Under the pieces are notes generated by a model. It was not told where the DNA came from, ran no database searches, and saw nothing but the letters and a program-made list of their open reading frames with translations. From contig NZ_CP055263.1 of the NCBI RefSeq assembly GCF_014217835.1, positions 186,001-250,000 on the forward strand: a DNA stretch of 64,000 bases, read 5' to 3'. The DNA is from Metabacillus sp. KUDC1714 (GTDB lineage Bacteria > Bacillota > Bacilli > Bacillales > Bacillaceae). Below, piece after piece: positions 19,636-29,167 of this stretch; the stretch's first letter is position 1; the number at the start of each line of letters is the position of its first letter. The translations under genes were made by a program, and so were the position numbers.

Positions 19636-19664
19636 ATTATACCAATATCCACGAAATAACTCAA
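19636..19664 (-). promoter_or_regulatory. Sigma-A-type promoter of cshB
   Basis: TTGAGT and a consensus TATAAT are spaced by 17 bases on the minus strand. The 65-70-base leader holds a small hairpin (ACACC...GGTGT). Confidence 0.7.
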
Positions 19665-19783
19665 TGTTTGTCAGAAAGTGAACTTCATCATTGATATAAT
19701 ACTTCTTTAATAATAAGGAAACCATTTTCTAATCATTTGCATAGTCTAAGGATAGGGCAACTTATTATGAAAGGAGGATTTAT

Positions 19784-20425
19784 ATGTTTCCACAAAGACC
19801 AATGCCTCCTATGAATTCTAGAGGTTTTTTCCCCGGGCAAGGTCAGATGCCAATGGGACGTCAGCCTTTACAAGGTCCTTTTATGGGTAGTGGACAAATA
19901 GGTCCACAAATGCCTGCAAGAGGCGGAGGATTAAAAGGATTATTATCTAAGATTATGCCTGGGAGTCAAGGTGCAACTGCTATTAATTCACAAGGGTTTA
20001 TCCAAGGGGCAACAGGTGCTTCAAGAGCTACTGGAGCGCTTCAAGGAATAACAAACCCCGCTAATATTTCTAGTATGCTTGGAAATGTTCAAAAGGTCTT
20101 AGGAATGGCACAGCAAGTAACCCCAATGGTTCAGCAATATGGTCCCTTAGTGAAAAACTTACCAGCAATGATCAAAATCTACCGTGAATTAAAAAATAGT
20201 GATAGTGAAAGTGATGAAGAAGTCACTACTACTGATGAGACTCCTGAAACAAATACAGAGTTTACCTCTGAAGAAACACCAACAACTAGCAAACAAAAAC
20301 CAAAAAGAAAGACATCTACAAATGAGACTACTTCTACTAAGAAAGAAACAGAATCAGTGACAACTAAAGAAAATAAAAAACGTCCATCAACACCTAGAGG
20401 CTCAAGTCCAAAAATGTATATCTAA
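19784..20425 (+). CDS. yqfQ: VrrA/YqfQ family protein
   Basis: This 213-residue low-complexity protein resembles the VrrA/YqfQ family found next to ispH in Bacillus. Its function is uncertain; spore association has been proposed for relatives. The N-terminal 45 residues are rich in Pro, Met, Gly and Gln. The middle is a Gln/Gly/Ala-rich amphipathic stretch without a true membrane helix, and the last 70 residues are Thr/Glu/Lys-rich (TTTDETPETNTEFTSEETP). A strong AAAGGAGG site precedes the ATG. In B. anthracis the vrrA gene has variable tandem repeats, but no such repeat array is seen here. Confidence 0.72.
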   Translation: MFPQRPMPPMNSRGFFPGQGQMPMGRQPLQGPFMGSGQIGPQMPARGGGLKGLLSKIMPGSQGATAINSQGFIQGATGASRATGALQGITNPANISSMLGNVQKVLGMAQQVTPMVQQYGPLVKNLPAMIKIYRELKNSDSESDEEVTTTDETPETNTEFTSEETPTTSKQKPKRKTSTNETTSTKKETESVTTKENKKRPSTPRGSSPKMYI

Positions 20426-20486
20426 TTTTCCTCTTTGTAATCTTCCCTTATGTTCGATATAATATTAAGAGATTATGAGAGTAAAG

Positions 20487-20507
20487 AGCCGTTTTGCGGC
20501 TTTTTTT
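20487..20507 (+). terminator. Terminator after yqfQ
   Basis: A short stem AGCCG...CGGCT with a TTTTG loop is followed by a run of seven T. It separates yqfQ from ispH. Confidence 0.7.
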
Positions 20508-20582
20508 CAATAGAAGAAAGGGACAAAGATTAGAATGACTTTTTAGGTCTGTACCCTTTTTATCTCTTAAGGAGGCAATGAA

Positions 20583-21527
20583 ATGGACGTTATAAAAATC
20601 GCTCCACGTGGATATTGTTATGGCGTTGTAGATGCAATGGTTATTGCTAAAAACGCTGCTCTAGATAAATCCTTACCAAGACCAATCTACATTTTAGGAA
20701 TGATTGTTCATAATAAACATGTAACAGATGCATTTGAAGAGGATGGCATCATAACACTCGATGGAAATAATCGATTAGAAATTCTTGAACAGGTTGATCA
20801 TGGGACGATTGTTTTTACCGCTCACGGAGTATCACCTGAGGTAAGAAGAATTGCAAAAGAAAAGGGGCTTGTCACTCTTGATGCTACATGTCCGGATGTA
20901 ACTAAGACACATGATCTTATTCGGGAAAAAGAAGCTCAAGGTTTTCATATCATCTATATAGGGAAAAAGGGTCATCCAGAACCTGAAGGAGCAGTTGGTG
21001 TAGCTCCCGATATTGTTCACCTTGTCGAATCAATTGAAGATGTTAACCGATTAAAGATTGAAAATGAAAAAATAATCGTTACAAATCAAACAACAATGAG
21101 TCAATGGGATGTTGCAGACATTATGGAAATGGTAAAAGAAAAATTTCCACATGTTGAAGTACATCGTGAAATCTGCTTAGCAACACAGGTTCGTCAAGAA
21201 GCCGTTGCTGAACAAGCAAAAGAAGCAGATTTAACAATTGTTGTTGGAGATCCTAAAAGCAATAACTCAAATCGTTTAGCTCAAGTATCAGAACAGATTG
21301 CTGGAACAACTGCATACCGTGTTTCAGATTTAAGTGAACTTAAGCTTGAATGGTTAAAAAATGTAAAAAAAGTAGCTGTTACAGCAGGTGCTTCCACTCC
21401 TACACCTATTACAAAAAAAGTCATTCAGTTTCTTGAGCAATATAACCCAGAGGATGAGTCAACATGGGATCTAAACCAAAAAGTTCCATTAGCAAAGATT
21501 CTACCCAAGGTTAAAATTAAAGGCTAA
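20583..21527 (+). CDS. ispH: 4-hydroxy-3-methylbut-2-enyl diphosphate reductase IspH
   Basis: IspH performs the last step of the MEP pathway, reducing HMBPP to isopentenyl and dimethylallyl diphosphate with a [4Fe-4S] cluster. The 314-residue protein shows the three cluster cysteines, in '[12 protein letters not shown]', '[11 protein letters not shown]' and '[13 protein letters not shown]', and the substrate-binding '[11 protein letters not shown]' and '[10 protein letters not shown]' motifs. AAGGAGG precedes the ATG. It is convergent with yqfO. Confidence 0.97.
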   Translation: MDVIKIAPRGYCYGVVDAMVIAKNAALDKSLPRPIYILGMIVHNKHVTDAFEEDGIITLDGNNRLEILEQVDHGTIVFTAHGVSPEVRRIAKEKGLVTLDATCPDVTKTHDLIREKEAQGFHIIYIGKKGHPEPEGAVGVAPDIVHLVESIEDVNRLKIENEKIIVTNQTTMSQWDVADIMEMVKEKFPHVEVHREICLATQVRQEAVAEQAKEADLTIVVGDPKSNNSNRLAQVSEQIAGTTAYRVSDLSELKLEWLKNVKKVAVTAGASTPTPITKKVIQFLEQYNPEDESTWDLNQKVPLAKILPKVKIKG

Positions 21528-21534
21528 ATATAAC

Positions 21535-21580
21535 AAAAAAGCCCATTACTACATACTCATTGTAGGTAACGGGCTTTTTT
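21535..21580. terminator. Bidirectional terminator between ispH and yqfO
   Basis: A long hairpin closed by AAAAAAGCCC and GGGCTTTTTT, with internal pairing TACA...TGTA, lies between the convergent genes and gives T-runs on both strands. Confidence 0.9.
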
Positions 21581-21585
21581 TAGAT

Positions 21586-22707
21586 TTAAACAAACGTAAA
21601 GGGATTTGTATCAACTGTTGAACCAAATACACTCACATCAAAGTTTCTTTCTTTACACATATCACCCAATATGGCTGATACACCTTTAATCATAACCTTC
21701 TCAACATGGTGTCCTGGATCAATCACATTTAAGTCTAGCATTAATGCATCATGTGCTACATGGAAATACAAATCACCTGTTACATATACGTCAGCACCTT
21801 TATATTTAGCTTGCTGAATATATTTGTTCCCATCTCCACCTAATACAGCAACCTTTTTCACCTTTGAGCTTGGATCTCCTACCATTCTAACCCGCTCAAC
21901 ATTAAGCGATTTTTTTACATGCTCAGCAAACTCTTGAAGAGTTAGCTCATCCTTTAGTTTTCCTATTCTCCCTAAACCTAAAGATGCACCTTGTTGCTCT
22001 AATCGATAAATATCATATGCTATTTCTTCATATGGATGAGCTTTAATCATAGCATTGATAATTTTTTTTTGGAGTGACTCAGGAAAAATCGTTTCAATCC
22101 TAGTTTCCTTTACTAATTCAAACTGTCCCGTTTTACCAATAAACGGATCAGCTTCTTCAAGTGGTAAGAAGCTTCCTTCCCCGCTCGTAGAAAATGAGCA
22201 ATGACTATAATTTCCGATATGGCCTGCTCCAGCAGCACCTAAGGCTTCTCTAACAGCCTTTTCATGACTAGATGGGACGAACACGACTAATTTTTTTAAT
22301 TTATCTTCGTATGTAGGTACTAAAACATCTAGATTTGTAAGCTCTAACGCTGCTGCAAGCAAGTCATTTACACCGCCATTTGCAATATCTAGGTTTGTAT
22401 GGGCAGCATAGACAGCAATATCATGCTTAATGCATTTTTCAAAAATTCGCCCTGATGTAGAATCTGTTGTAAGCTTTTTAATTGGGCGAAAAATTGGTGG
22501 ATGGTGGGCAATAATTAAATCGACCTTCTTTTCAATTGCCTCATCGATGACCGCTTCTGTAACATCTAAAGTTATCATAACTTGATGAATTTGTTTATTT
22601 AAACTCCCTATTTGTAGACCTATCTTGTCCCCTTCTACTGCATAGGATTTAGGTGAAAACTGTTCAAATAATTGAATGACCTCAAAGCCGTTTGGATTCT
22701 TCTTCAC
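21586..22707 (-). CDS. yqfO: Nif3-like dinuclear metal-centre protein YqfO
   Basis: This 373-residue member of the Nif3/YbgI family contains two Nif3 halves flanking an inserted PII/CutA-like domain (about residues 130-235), the long architecture seen in Bacillus YqfO. Metal-binding motifs include 'LIIAHHPPIFRPIKKL', 'AAHTNLDIANGGVND' and the C-terminal 'DPGHHVEKVMIKG'. Related proteins have been proposed as GTP cyclohydrolase I type 2, but the reaction here is unproven. It overlaps trmK by four bases. Confidence 0.88.
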   Translation of the reverse strand: MKKNPNGFEVIQLFEQFSPKSYAVEGDKIGLQIGSLNKQIHQVMITLDVTEAVIDEAIEKKVDLIIAHHPPIFRPIKKLTTDSTSGRIFEKCIKHDIAVYAAHTNLDIANGGVNDLLAAALELTNLDVLVPTYEDKLKKLVVFVPSSHEKAVREALGAAGAGHIGNYSHCSFSTSGEGSFLPLEEADPFIGKTGQFELVKETRIETIFPESLQKKIINAMIKAHPYEEIAYDIYRLEQQGASLGLGRIGKLKDELTLQEFAEHVKKSLNVERVRMVGDPSSKVKKVAVLGGDGNKYIQQAKYKGADVYVTGDLYFHVAHDALMLDLNVIDPGHHVEKVMIKGVSAILGDMCKERNFDVSVFGSTVDTNPFTFV

Positions 22708-23420
22708 GCTTGTAATACCTCCTCAACAAGCCGAATTTGGTTTGATAGCTCTTTGAACTTTTCATTATTTTCATAAGTATGTCCCGCTTGTTCAAGCTGT
22801 TTAACAATCGTTCGCCAATGATTGCATTCCTGTGTCCACTTGTTTTGAAAAACAACTGATTTCTTTTTAGCTAGTATTGGCCCTAGTAATAGGTTTGCTT
22901 CAATGGAATATGTTTGATATGGGAGCTTTGAATTTCCTTTTTCAGCTACAAGGATTTCATATATTTTATTGTCTTCTTCTATGATATCTTCATCAATTAA
23001 TTGCCATCCATTTTCCATCATCCATTGTCTTATGTAAATCGCGTGGATATTGGGTTGTAAAACGAGTCTTTTAACTCCAGATAATTTTGTACTTCCTTCT
23101 TCCAAAATACGTTTAATTAGACCTCCACCCATTCCTGCAATAGTTATACAATCGATTGAGTCTCCTTCTTCAATAACGGATAAACCGTCCCCTTGCCTGA
23201 CAGAAATAACGTCTGACAGTTCACATTTCTTTACTTGTTTCTTTGCGGATATAAAAGGTCCGTCGGTAATTTCCCCGGCAATTGCAGCTTTCGCAATTCC
23301 CTGCAAAATAGAGTAGCAGGGCAGATAGGCGTGATCAGAACCAATGTCAGCAAAAACTGCATCTTTTGGGATATAACCAGCAACTGTCGCAAGCCTCTTT
23401 GATAGCTTCATTTCATTCAT
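22704..23420 (-). CDS. trmK: tRNA (adenine22-N1)-methyltransferase TrmK
   Basis: TrmK methylates N1 of A22 in the D-loop region of certain tRNAs, using S-adenosylmethionine. The 238-residue protein has a Rossmann methyltransferase fold with 'AVFADIGSDHAYLPCY' as the SAM-binding loop and 'IDCITIAGMGGGLIKRIL' as the central motif, followed by a helical C-terminal domain. It matches B. subtilis YqfN/TrmK in length and N-terminus (MNEMKLSKRL). The yqfO start overlaps its stop codon. Confidence 0.92.
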   Translation of the reverse strand: MNEMKLSKRLATVAGYIPKDAVFADIGSDHAYLPCYSILQGIAKAAIAGEITDGPFISAKKQVKKCELSDVISVRQGDGLSVIEEGDSIDCITIAGMGGGLIKRILEEGSTKLSGVKRLVLQPNIHAIYIRQWMMENGWQLIDEDIIEEDNKIYEILVAEKGNSKLPYQTYSIEANLLLGPILAKKKSVVFQNKWTQECNHWRTIVKQLEQAGHTYENNEKFKELSNQIRLVEEVLQA

Positions 23421-23532
23421 ATTGTCACCACTATTTCGTTTATTGTTATTTCTTTATCATTTTCCATATAAATACTTTTTAGTAAGCTGTTTTTGCAAAC
23501 TTTGTTGCTATCTACCAAGTAGTGGGGTGTGG

Positions 23533-23658
23533 TTGATTTCCGCTCCAGATGCTCGCTTTCCGCGGGGCGAGCGGTGATCCTCCTCGGCGTAAACGCCAGT
23601 GGGTCTCACCTGTCCCGCTACTCCCGCAGGAGTCTCGCACTTCCGCTCCAATCATCCA
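23533..23658. repeat. Dispersed intergenic repeat with short inverted ends
   Basis: A G+C-rich block of about 126 bases lies in the 339-base gap between trmK and cccA. It begins with GGTTGATT and ends with AATCATCC, an inverted pair with one mismatch. Inside are 'CTCGCTTTCCGCGGGGCGAG', 'CCTCCTCGGCG', a GGCGTAAACGCC hairpin and 'CTCCCGCAGGAGTCTCGC'. The copy at 141-262 shares the blocks in the same order. I recall very similar repeats in intergenic regions of many Bacillaceae. A 63-codon frame across it is not a gene. Confidence 0.75.
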
Positions 23659-23715
23659 TAAACAGTTTTCGTTTTAAAAGCAACAATCTCTTAGAAAAGA
23701 GCCTTTTAGTAAAAG

Positions 23716-23750
23716 TATAAAAAAAGTCCTTCACATATGCAAAGGACTTT
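23716..23750 (-). terminator. Rho-independent terminator of cccA
   Basis: A nine-base stem (AAAGTCCTT with AAGGACTTT) is followed by a T-run on the minus strand, about ten bases past the cccA stop codon. Confidence 0.85.
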
Positions 23751-23759
23751 CTTATAGTA

Positions 23760-24125
23760 TTATTTGATTTGAGAAACCCATTCAGCCATTTCATCCAGTT
23801 TTTCGGCAGGAACTAAATTAGCTGGCATGCCACCTCTACCCTCTTTTAGGGTTGTTTTGATTTCATCAACAGATAATTTCTCTCCAACACCTACAAGGCT
23901 AGGTCCTGAAACACCTTGATAGTTATCACCATGACAACCAATACAGCCCTTTTGTGTATAAAGTTCTTCAGGTGTAGCGTTTGCAACATCCTCAGTTTTT
24001 GGCTCTTCGTCACCTTTTGCTAATTCTTCATGATCGCCAATACCTTTAAATGATAAAAGGAACATAAGGCCGATTCCTAGAACAGCGATTAATAAAAATG
24101 GTATAAGTGGATTGCGATTCATCAT
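23760..24125 (-). CDS. cccA: Membrane-anchored cytochrome c550
   Basis: This small electron carrier is exposed on the outer face of the cytoplasmic membrane. The 121-residue protein has one N-terminal membrane helix (about residues 8-26), an acidic linker and a class I cytochrome c domain. The heme-binding motif 'CIGCHGD' lies at about residues 61-67, and the likely axial methionine is in 'GRGGMPANLVP'. Position near sigA and length agree with B. subtilis CccA. Upstream, positions 24126-24445 contain no gene that I can recognise. Confidence 0.93.
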   Translation of the reverse strand: MMNRNPLIPFLLIAVLGIGLMFLLSFKGIGDHEELAKGDEEPKTEDVANATPEELYTQKGCIGCHGDNYQGVSGPSLVGVGEKLSVDEIKTTLKEGRGGMPANLVPAEKLDEMAEWVSQIK

Positions 24126-24445
24126 GTAACCTCCCTTATGTAAATAAGTAAATCTCCACTAGTAAGGCTGCAATTCCTTCTAATGGTTAGTTGAATTATC
24201 TAGCTTTTACAGGCAGTTAACACATTAATAATTTACGTTTACGATTTTTTAGGTTCTTACTGCCCGTTACTGCGGGATAAATTTCATAAGTACATTTTTT
24301 TGTAAACAACCTCTATTTTACTGTAATTTTACAATAAGTAAAAGACCTATCTTATAACATCCCCATGTTTTTCACACTTTAGACAAAAAATAGAAAAGAG
24401 AATTGTTTCTTTCAAGAAAGCCATTGACAATTAATTATTTTAATA

Positions 24446-24997
24446 TTAGAAGACCATGGTAGTCAATATAAAAATAGCCAAACCTAATATTCCACTAATT
24501 ATAAGATATATCACACGATATATTCTCCCGATCAAAATCCAAAGTAAGCAATTAACTACAACTGTTCCACCAATCCACAAGCGATCACCATTTGTTATTT
24601 TCTCTATTATGGATAGTGAGACAATTAATAATTGAATAAAAGTTATACTTAAAGGCACTTGAAAAAATACTCTTTTTCTTATAAAGTAAGCGGTAACATT
24701 CATTGAAAATACTAGAAAAAAACCTACAATGGTCATTTGCAAAACGAAAGACAATTCAGTAAAATAAATGACAAGGAGCATTGCTGGAAGCAACAATAGT
24801 AGCAAGCCGTACAAAAAAACTTGATAGATAGTTATTACTTTTCTCTTTTGTTCCTTTTGTGATGTGATATCTATATCCATTTGATTACCTTCAGTATAAA
24901 GCGCTAACAAAAAGTCACAATATGTTTCAGGCAGAAGCTTATTATTTTTCCAATAGGAAATTTCATTAATAATGATGTTCTTTTTATTATTATTCAT
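24446..24997 (-). CDS. Hypothetical membrane protein, 183 residues
   Basis: I cannot assign a function. The N-terminal 60 residues are soluble and contain 'EISYWKNNKLLPETYCDFLLALY', a short segment I have the impression recurs in Bacillus membrane proteins at this locus. Five or six closely packed hydrophobic helices follow (about residues 60-182). An AAAAGGATG site precedes the ATG. It lies between cccA and sigA and is read in the same direction. The C-terminus ends in the last helix, with no obvious terminator. Confidence 0.6.
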   Translation of the reverse strand: MNNNKKNIIINEISYWKNNKLLPETYCDFLLALYTEGNQMDIDITSQKEQKRKVITIYQVFLYGLLLLLLPAMLLVIYFTELSFVLQMTIVGFFLVFSMNVTAYFIRKRVFFQVPLSITFIQLLIVSLSIIEKITNGDRLWIGGTVVVNCLLWILIGRIYRVIYLIISGILGLAIFILTTMVF

Positions 24998-25024
24998 TCA
25001 GGTCATCCTTTTACGTCTACTCTG

Positions 25025-25070
25025 CCATAAGAATAACGCAAGCCCGCTGGTCAGCATCTATAGTCTTTTT
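25025..25070. repeat. Possible remnant of a dispersed repeat
   Basis: The segment around 'AACGCAAGCCCGCTGGTCAG' in the sigA-to-membrane-protein gap resembles the block 'GCGTAAGCGCCCGTTTAGCG' at 57438-57457. Both are non-coding and could be decayed copies of one family. The evidence is weak. Confidence 0.3.
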
Positions 25071-25155
25071 AAGCACATGGCTTATCTTGTACCTCTTAAC
25101 TAAAAGAAAGTTGGAGCTTGACACCAAAACTTAGACTTAAACTTTCTAATCATTT

Positions 25156-25180
25156 AAAAAGACGGACAATGTTGTCCGCC
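25156..25180 (-). terminator. Rho-independent terminator of the dnaG-sigA operon
   Basis: An eight-base stem (GGCGGACA with TGTCCGTC, one G-T pair) is followed by TTTTT on the minus strand, just past the sigA stop codon. Confidence 0.85.
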
Positions 25181-25184
25181 TCAT

Positions 25185-26300
25185 CTATTCTAGAAAGTCT
25201 TTAAGACGCTTACTACGACTTGGATGACGTAATTTACGAAGAGCTTTTGCTTCAATTTGACGGATACGCTCTCGAGTAACACCAAAGACTTTACCAACCT
25301 CTTCAAGTGTTCTTGTTCTGCCATCGTCAAGTCCAAAGCGAAGACGTAACACATTTTCTTCACGATCTGTTAAAGTATCCAAGACATCTTCTAACTGCTC
25401 TTTTAATAACTCATATGCAGCGTGCTCAGAAGGTGAAGTTGCGTCTTGATCTTCAATAAAATCGCCAAGATGAGAATCATCTTCTTCACCAATAGGTGTT
25501 TCCAGTGATACAGGCTCCTGAGCAATCTTTAAGATTTCTCTTACCTTATCTGGGGTTAATTCCATATCTTCCCCAATCTCCTCTGGAGTTGGTTCTCTAC
25601 CTAAATCCTGAAGTAATTGACGTTGTACTCTTATTAATTTGTTAATTGTTTCAACCATATGAACTGGGATACGGATGGTCCGAGCCTGGTCTGCAATCGC
25701 ACGAGTAATCGCTTGGCGAATCCACCAAGTTGCATACGTACTGAATTTGTACCCTTTACGGTAATCAAACTTTTCAACAGCTTTCATTAGGCCCATATTA
25801 CCTTCCTGTATTAAATCAAGGAACAACATTCCACGACCTACATAACGTTTGGCAATACTTACAACAAGTCGAAGGTTAGCTTCAGCAAGTCTACGTTTAG
25901 CTTCCTCGTCACCTTCTTCAATACGTTTAGCGAGATCAATTTCTTCATTTGCAGATAAAAGATCAACTCGCCCGATTTCCTTCAAGTACATTCTTACTGG
26001 GTCGTTTATTTTTACACCAGGAGGAACACTTAAATCATTTAGATCGAACTCTTCTTCTTTTGCAAGATCTTGAACATTTGGATCGCCTTCAGTCTCACCA
26101 GCCTCACCAATTAGTTCGACACCTTGTTCACCAAGAAATTCATAATACTCATCCATTTGGTCTGATTCAATTTCAAAGTTGGACATACGTTCTGCAATTT
26201 CTTCATATGTCAAAACTCCACGTTTTTTCCCAATTTCAGTTAACTGATCTTTCACCTGTTCAAAGGTTACTTCCGTCTCATGGGTTTGTTTATCAGCCAT
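25185..26300 (-). CDS. sigA: RNA polymerase primary sigma factor SigA (RpoD)
   Basis: SigA directs RNA polymerase to housekeeping promoters. The protein has 371 residues from the ATG at 26300, chosen for its GGAGGGG site; the frame extends nine codons upstream. It shows an N-terminal region 1.1, region 1.2 '[21 protein letters not shown]', region 2 with '[20 protein letters not shown]' and '[19 protein letters not shown]', and region 4.2 '[20 protein letters not shown]'. It is last in yqxD-dnaG-sigA. The roughly 150-base gap after dnaG could hold extra promoters, but I did not identify one. Confidence 0.98.
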   Translation of the reverse strand: MADKQTHETEVTFEQVKDQLTEIGKKRGVLTYEEIAERMSNFEIESDQMDEYYEFLGEQGVELIGEAGETEGDPNVQDLAKEEEFDLNDLSVPPGVKINDPVRMYLKEIGRVDLLSANEEIDLAKRIEEGDEEAKRRLAEANLRLVVSIAKRYVGRGMLFLDLIQEGNMGLMKAVEKFDYRKGYKFSTYATWWIRQAITRAIADQARTIRIPVHMVETINKLIRVQRQLLQDLGREPTPEEIGEDMELTPDKVREILKIAQEPVSLETPIGEEDDSHLGDFIEDQDATSPSEHAAYELLKEQLEDVLDTLTDREENVLRLRFGLDDGRTRTLEEVGKVFGVTRERIRQIEAKALRKLRHPSRSKRLKDFLE

Positions 26301-26448
26301 AGGATCCCCTCCTTCCAAACTTATCACATGTTAAGATAAGCCATCGATTACTGTTTAGCGGTATTACCTATAATATAGGAATGTGCATGATTAAAATGCA
26401 TGACACATCATTTATAACTCACTTACCTTTTAATCTTCAGCTTACTTA

Positions 26449-28266
26449 CTATGATTTGAGCGCTTGATTTAATTGAATGATTTCCATCGCAATTTGAGCT
26501 GCTTCTTTGAACTGTTTATTTCTTTCAGCTTCATTTTTTTCAGCTTCTTTTTCTTTTATCATTAACATTTTTTGATGATTCAACACCTGTTTTATATAAT
26601 CTGATAGTTCTTGTTCACTCACTTCGGTGTTTAATGTGATCATCGCAATGTTGGATACAATATGTTGTAATTCAGGACTTGGCAGCCTTGAAAGGAAAGA
26701 ACTTACATTCTCTTCATTTCCTTCTTCATAAAATCCATATAAATAAGTAACAATTGCTTTGTGCTCTTCAATATTAAATTGAAGTCCAAGTCTTTCAAGA
26801 ACCTTTTCTGCAAAATCCTTACTTCTTAGCATATGTCCGATTAACATACGTTCAGCAGTATGAAATGCTGGTAGCAGCCTTTTCGATTGAATAGGTGCTC
26901 TTTTTCGATGTTGCTGGTCAATACTTTTTTGTGGCGAAGCTTTTTGTGGTTTTATTTGCTGTTCCTTTTGGTGAAGTTGATCCTTTAGAACCTCCATCGA
27001 AAGGTCAAATTCTCTGGAAATTTGTTTTAAGAAGATCTCTTTTTCAACTGCACTTTCTAGCTTACTAAGTTCTAAAATAACATTTTCAATATACTGTAGC
27101 CTTTCACCTTCATTTTGAAGATTTTTTCCTCTACGGTAATAACTCATTTTAAATGTCATTAAAGATACGCTTGCCCCTATTACATCATTTTTGAACTTTT
27201 CTGATCCGAATTTTTTGATGTAGTCATCAGGGTCTAACCCATCTGGAATCATTGCAACCTTTATTCTACAACCCGCATCTTTTAATATCTTTGATGCTCT
27301 AACGGTTGCTTCAATACCTGCCGAATCTGAGTCATAACATATAATGATCTCAGATACATTTCTACGGATAATTTTCGCCTGTTCATCAGTAAGAGACGTA
27401 CCCATTGTAGCAATAGCATTTTGGACTCCAGATCTTGTTGATGAAATAACATCTGCAAATCCTTCAAAAAGAATAGCTTGTTGGTTTTTTCGAATATGTA
27501 CTCTTGCACGGTGGAAATTATATAGCAATTTACTTTTGTTGAAAATTTTTGTTTCAGGGCTATTTAAATACTTGGGCTTTTCATCACCAAGTACCCTTCC
27601 AGAAAAAGCAATTGTCATTCCATGGTGGTCTGCTATTGGAAACATAATTCGATTACGAAATCGGTCAAAGTACTCGTCTGAATTGTTTTTCTTAACTAAT
27701 AGACCCGCTTCCTCCATCATAGATCCATCAAAACCTCTTTTAACTAGAAACTTTGAAATGAAATCCCATGAATCAAGGGCATACCCAATCTCAAACGTAT
27801 CAATGATTTCTTTTGTAAAGCCACGATTTAATAAGTAGTCTAAAGCTTGCTGACCCTCTTTTGTGTTTACTAATAAATGATGGTAAAATTTCTTTAAGAG
27901 TTCATGAGCTTCAATCATTTTTTCTGCATCTTTAGAAACAGATTGCTGCACTTGATCTACTGGAGTGAGCGACGGCATCTCAATATTCGCCTTATCTGCA
28001 AGGTGTTGTGCGGCTTCAATAAATGCATAACCCTCATGCTGCATTAAAAATGAAAAAACGTTGCCCCCTGCTCCACATCCAAAGCAATGGAAAATTTGCT
28101 TATCGGCAGAAACTGAGAACGAAGGAGACTTTTCTCCATGAAATGGACATAACCCAAAATAGTTACGACCTTGTTTCTTCAATTGAACATATTCACTTAC
28201 CACATCAACAATGTCAGAAGTTCGTTGTATTTTTTCAATTAATTCTTCGGGAATTCGATTTCCCAT
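26449..28266 (-). CDS. dnaG: DNA primase DnaG
   Basis: DnaG makes RNA primers for DNA replication. The 605-residue protein has the N-terminal zinc-binding CHC2 domain ('[14 protein letters not shown]...[10 protein letters not shown]', about residues 40-64) and the catalytic core. The core's TOPRIM motifs are 'LFEGFADVI' and '[12 protein letters not shown]'. The C-terminal domain that contacts DnaB-type helicase is Gln/Lys/Glu-rich. GGGG eight bases before the ATG supports the start. It sits between yqxD and sigA, the classic macromolecular synthesis arrangement. Confidence 0.97.
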   Translation of the reverse strand: MGNRIPEELIEKIQRTSDIVDVVSEYVQLKKQGRNYFGLCPFHGEKSPSFSVSADKQIFHCFGCGAGGNVFSFLMQHEGYAFIEAAQHLADKANIEMPSLTPVDQVQQSVSKDAEKMIEAHELLKKFYHHLLVNTKEGQQALDYLLNRGFTKEIIDTFEIGYALDSWDFISKFLVKRGFDGSMMEEAGLLVKKNNSDEYFDRFRNRIMFPIADHHGMTIAFSGRVLGDEKPKYLNSPETKIFNKSKLLYNFHRARVHIRKNQQAILFEGFADVISSTRSGVQNAIATMGTSLTDEQAKIIRRNVSEIIICYDSDSAGIEATVRASKILKDAGCRIKVAMIPDGLDPDDYIKKFGSEKFKNDVIGASVSLMTFKMSYYRRGKNLQNEGERLQYIENVILELSKLESAVEKEIFLKQISREFDLSMEVLKDQLHQKEQQIKPQKASPQKSIDQQHRKRAPIQSKRLLPAFHTAERMLIGHMLRSKDFAEKVLERLGLQFNIEEHKAIVTYLYGFYEEGNEENVSSFLSRLPSPELQHIVSNIAMITLNTEVSEQELSDYIKQVLNHQKMLMIKEKEAEKNEAERNKQFKEAAQIAMEIIQLNQALKS

Positions 28267-28298
28267 GCTAACAACCCCGTGTTAAAGATATTCGAGAT

Positions 28299-28751
28299 TC
28301 ATTTAAGATCTCCTTCATCTTTCGACAAAATTTTTTCCATTGTTGTGATAAAATTCAAAGTGTCTTCTTCTGTGAATTTTTTTGGGCCTTTCGAATACTT
28401 ACCACCACGTCTCTCCATTGCTGATAAATAACGGAATTGTAGGGCAGTATCAATATTAGCTTCTGTATATCGTTTACCCCTAGGAGTAACAACAATAACG
28501 TCTTTCCTTAATAAAAGGCCAGCTAACCCAATATCCTGCGAAATGACTAGATCACTTTTTTGCACATGGTTGACTATGTATAAATCAGCCTCTTCCTTAC
28601 CGGTATCAACAAAGATCCATCTACCACCATACGTTTTGTCTGATGTATGATTATAGGATGCAACGAAGATGACTTCAATGTTGTATTTGCTTGCAATATT
28701 CATTATTTCTTGTTTTACAGGGCAAGCATCAGCATCGACATAAATTTTCAT
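28299..28751 (-). CDS. yqxD: UPF0178 family protein YqxD
   Basis: This 150-residue protein of the YaiI/YqxD family resembles PIN/NYN-type nuclease folds. It begins 'MKIYVDADACPVKQEIM' with conserved Asp residues, and has 'VISQDIGLAGLLL' and 'VVTPRGKRYTEANID' downstream. A nuclease activity is suspected for the family but not shown. The ribosome binding site is weak. It heads yqxD-dnaG-sigA. The 416-base gap upstream (28752-29167) contains an inverted repeat CTTGACA...TGTCAAG but no gene. Confidence 0.85.
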   Translation of the reverse strand: MKIYVDADACPVKQEIMNIASKYNIEVIFVASYNHTSDKTYGGRWIFVDTGKEEADLYIVNHVQKSDLVISQDIGLAGLLLRKDVIVVTPRGKRYTEANIDTALQFRYLSAMERRGGKYSKGPKKFTEEDTLNFITTMEKILSKDEGDLK

Positions 28752-29167
28752 TGTTTTTTCGCCATATTTCTCTATTCTACATCACTCCGACAGAATCCTT
28801 CTAAAAACTTGCTAGAAACTTAAAATTCGTGATAACCAACCCAATTTCTTTTTGTCGAAAATTATTTCCTAATAAATCTTGACAGTTTACAATTAATAGT
28901 TTATTCCTATATGTCAAGTTCTAAACCTAAAAAAAATATTTTTATCACAATTTTTTATTATAATACAAAGTTAGTTAAATATCTATTGTTTTTTTATGTA
29001 TTGAAGCATAAGTAGTTTGAATAAATAATCCGTTCGATTAATATACAATCTGACTGTTGCTAACCTATAACAAAATACGATTCAAACTCAGTATAAAAGC
29101 GAAGAGGCTGACTCATTAACAAAGTGTTTAACACTCCTAAAGTCACCCTCATCCATCTCAAAATGCC

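Noticed and set aside
23529..23720. 63-codon plus-strand frame between trmK and cccA
   Set aside because: It lies across the dispersed repeat and has no plausible start signal.
24425..24455. TTGACA followed by A+T-rich sequence on the plus strand
   Set aside because: No plus-strand gene follows and the -10 is poor; expected by chance in A+T-rich DNA.
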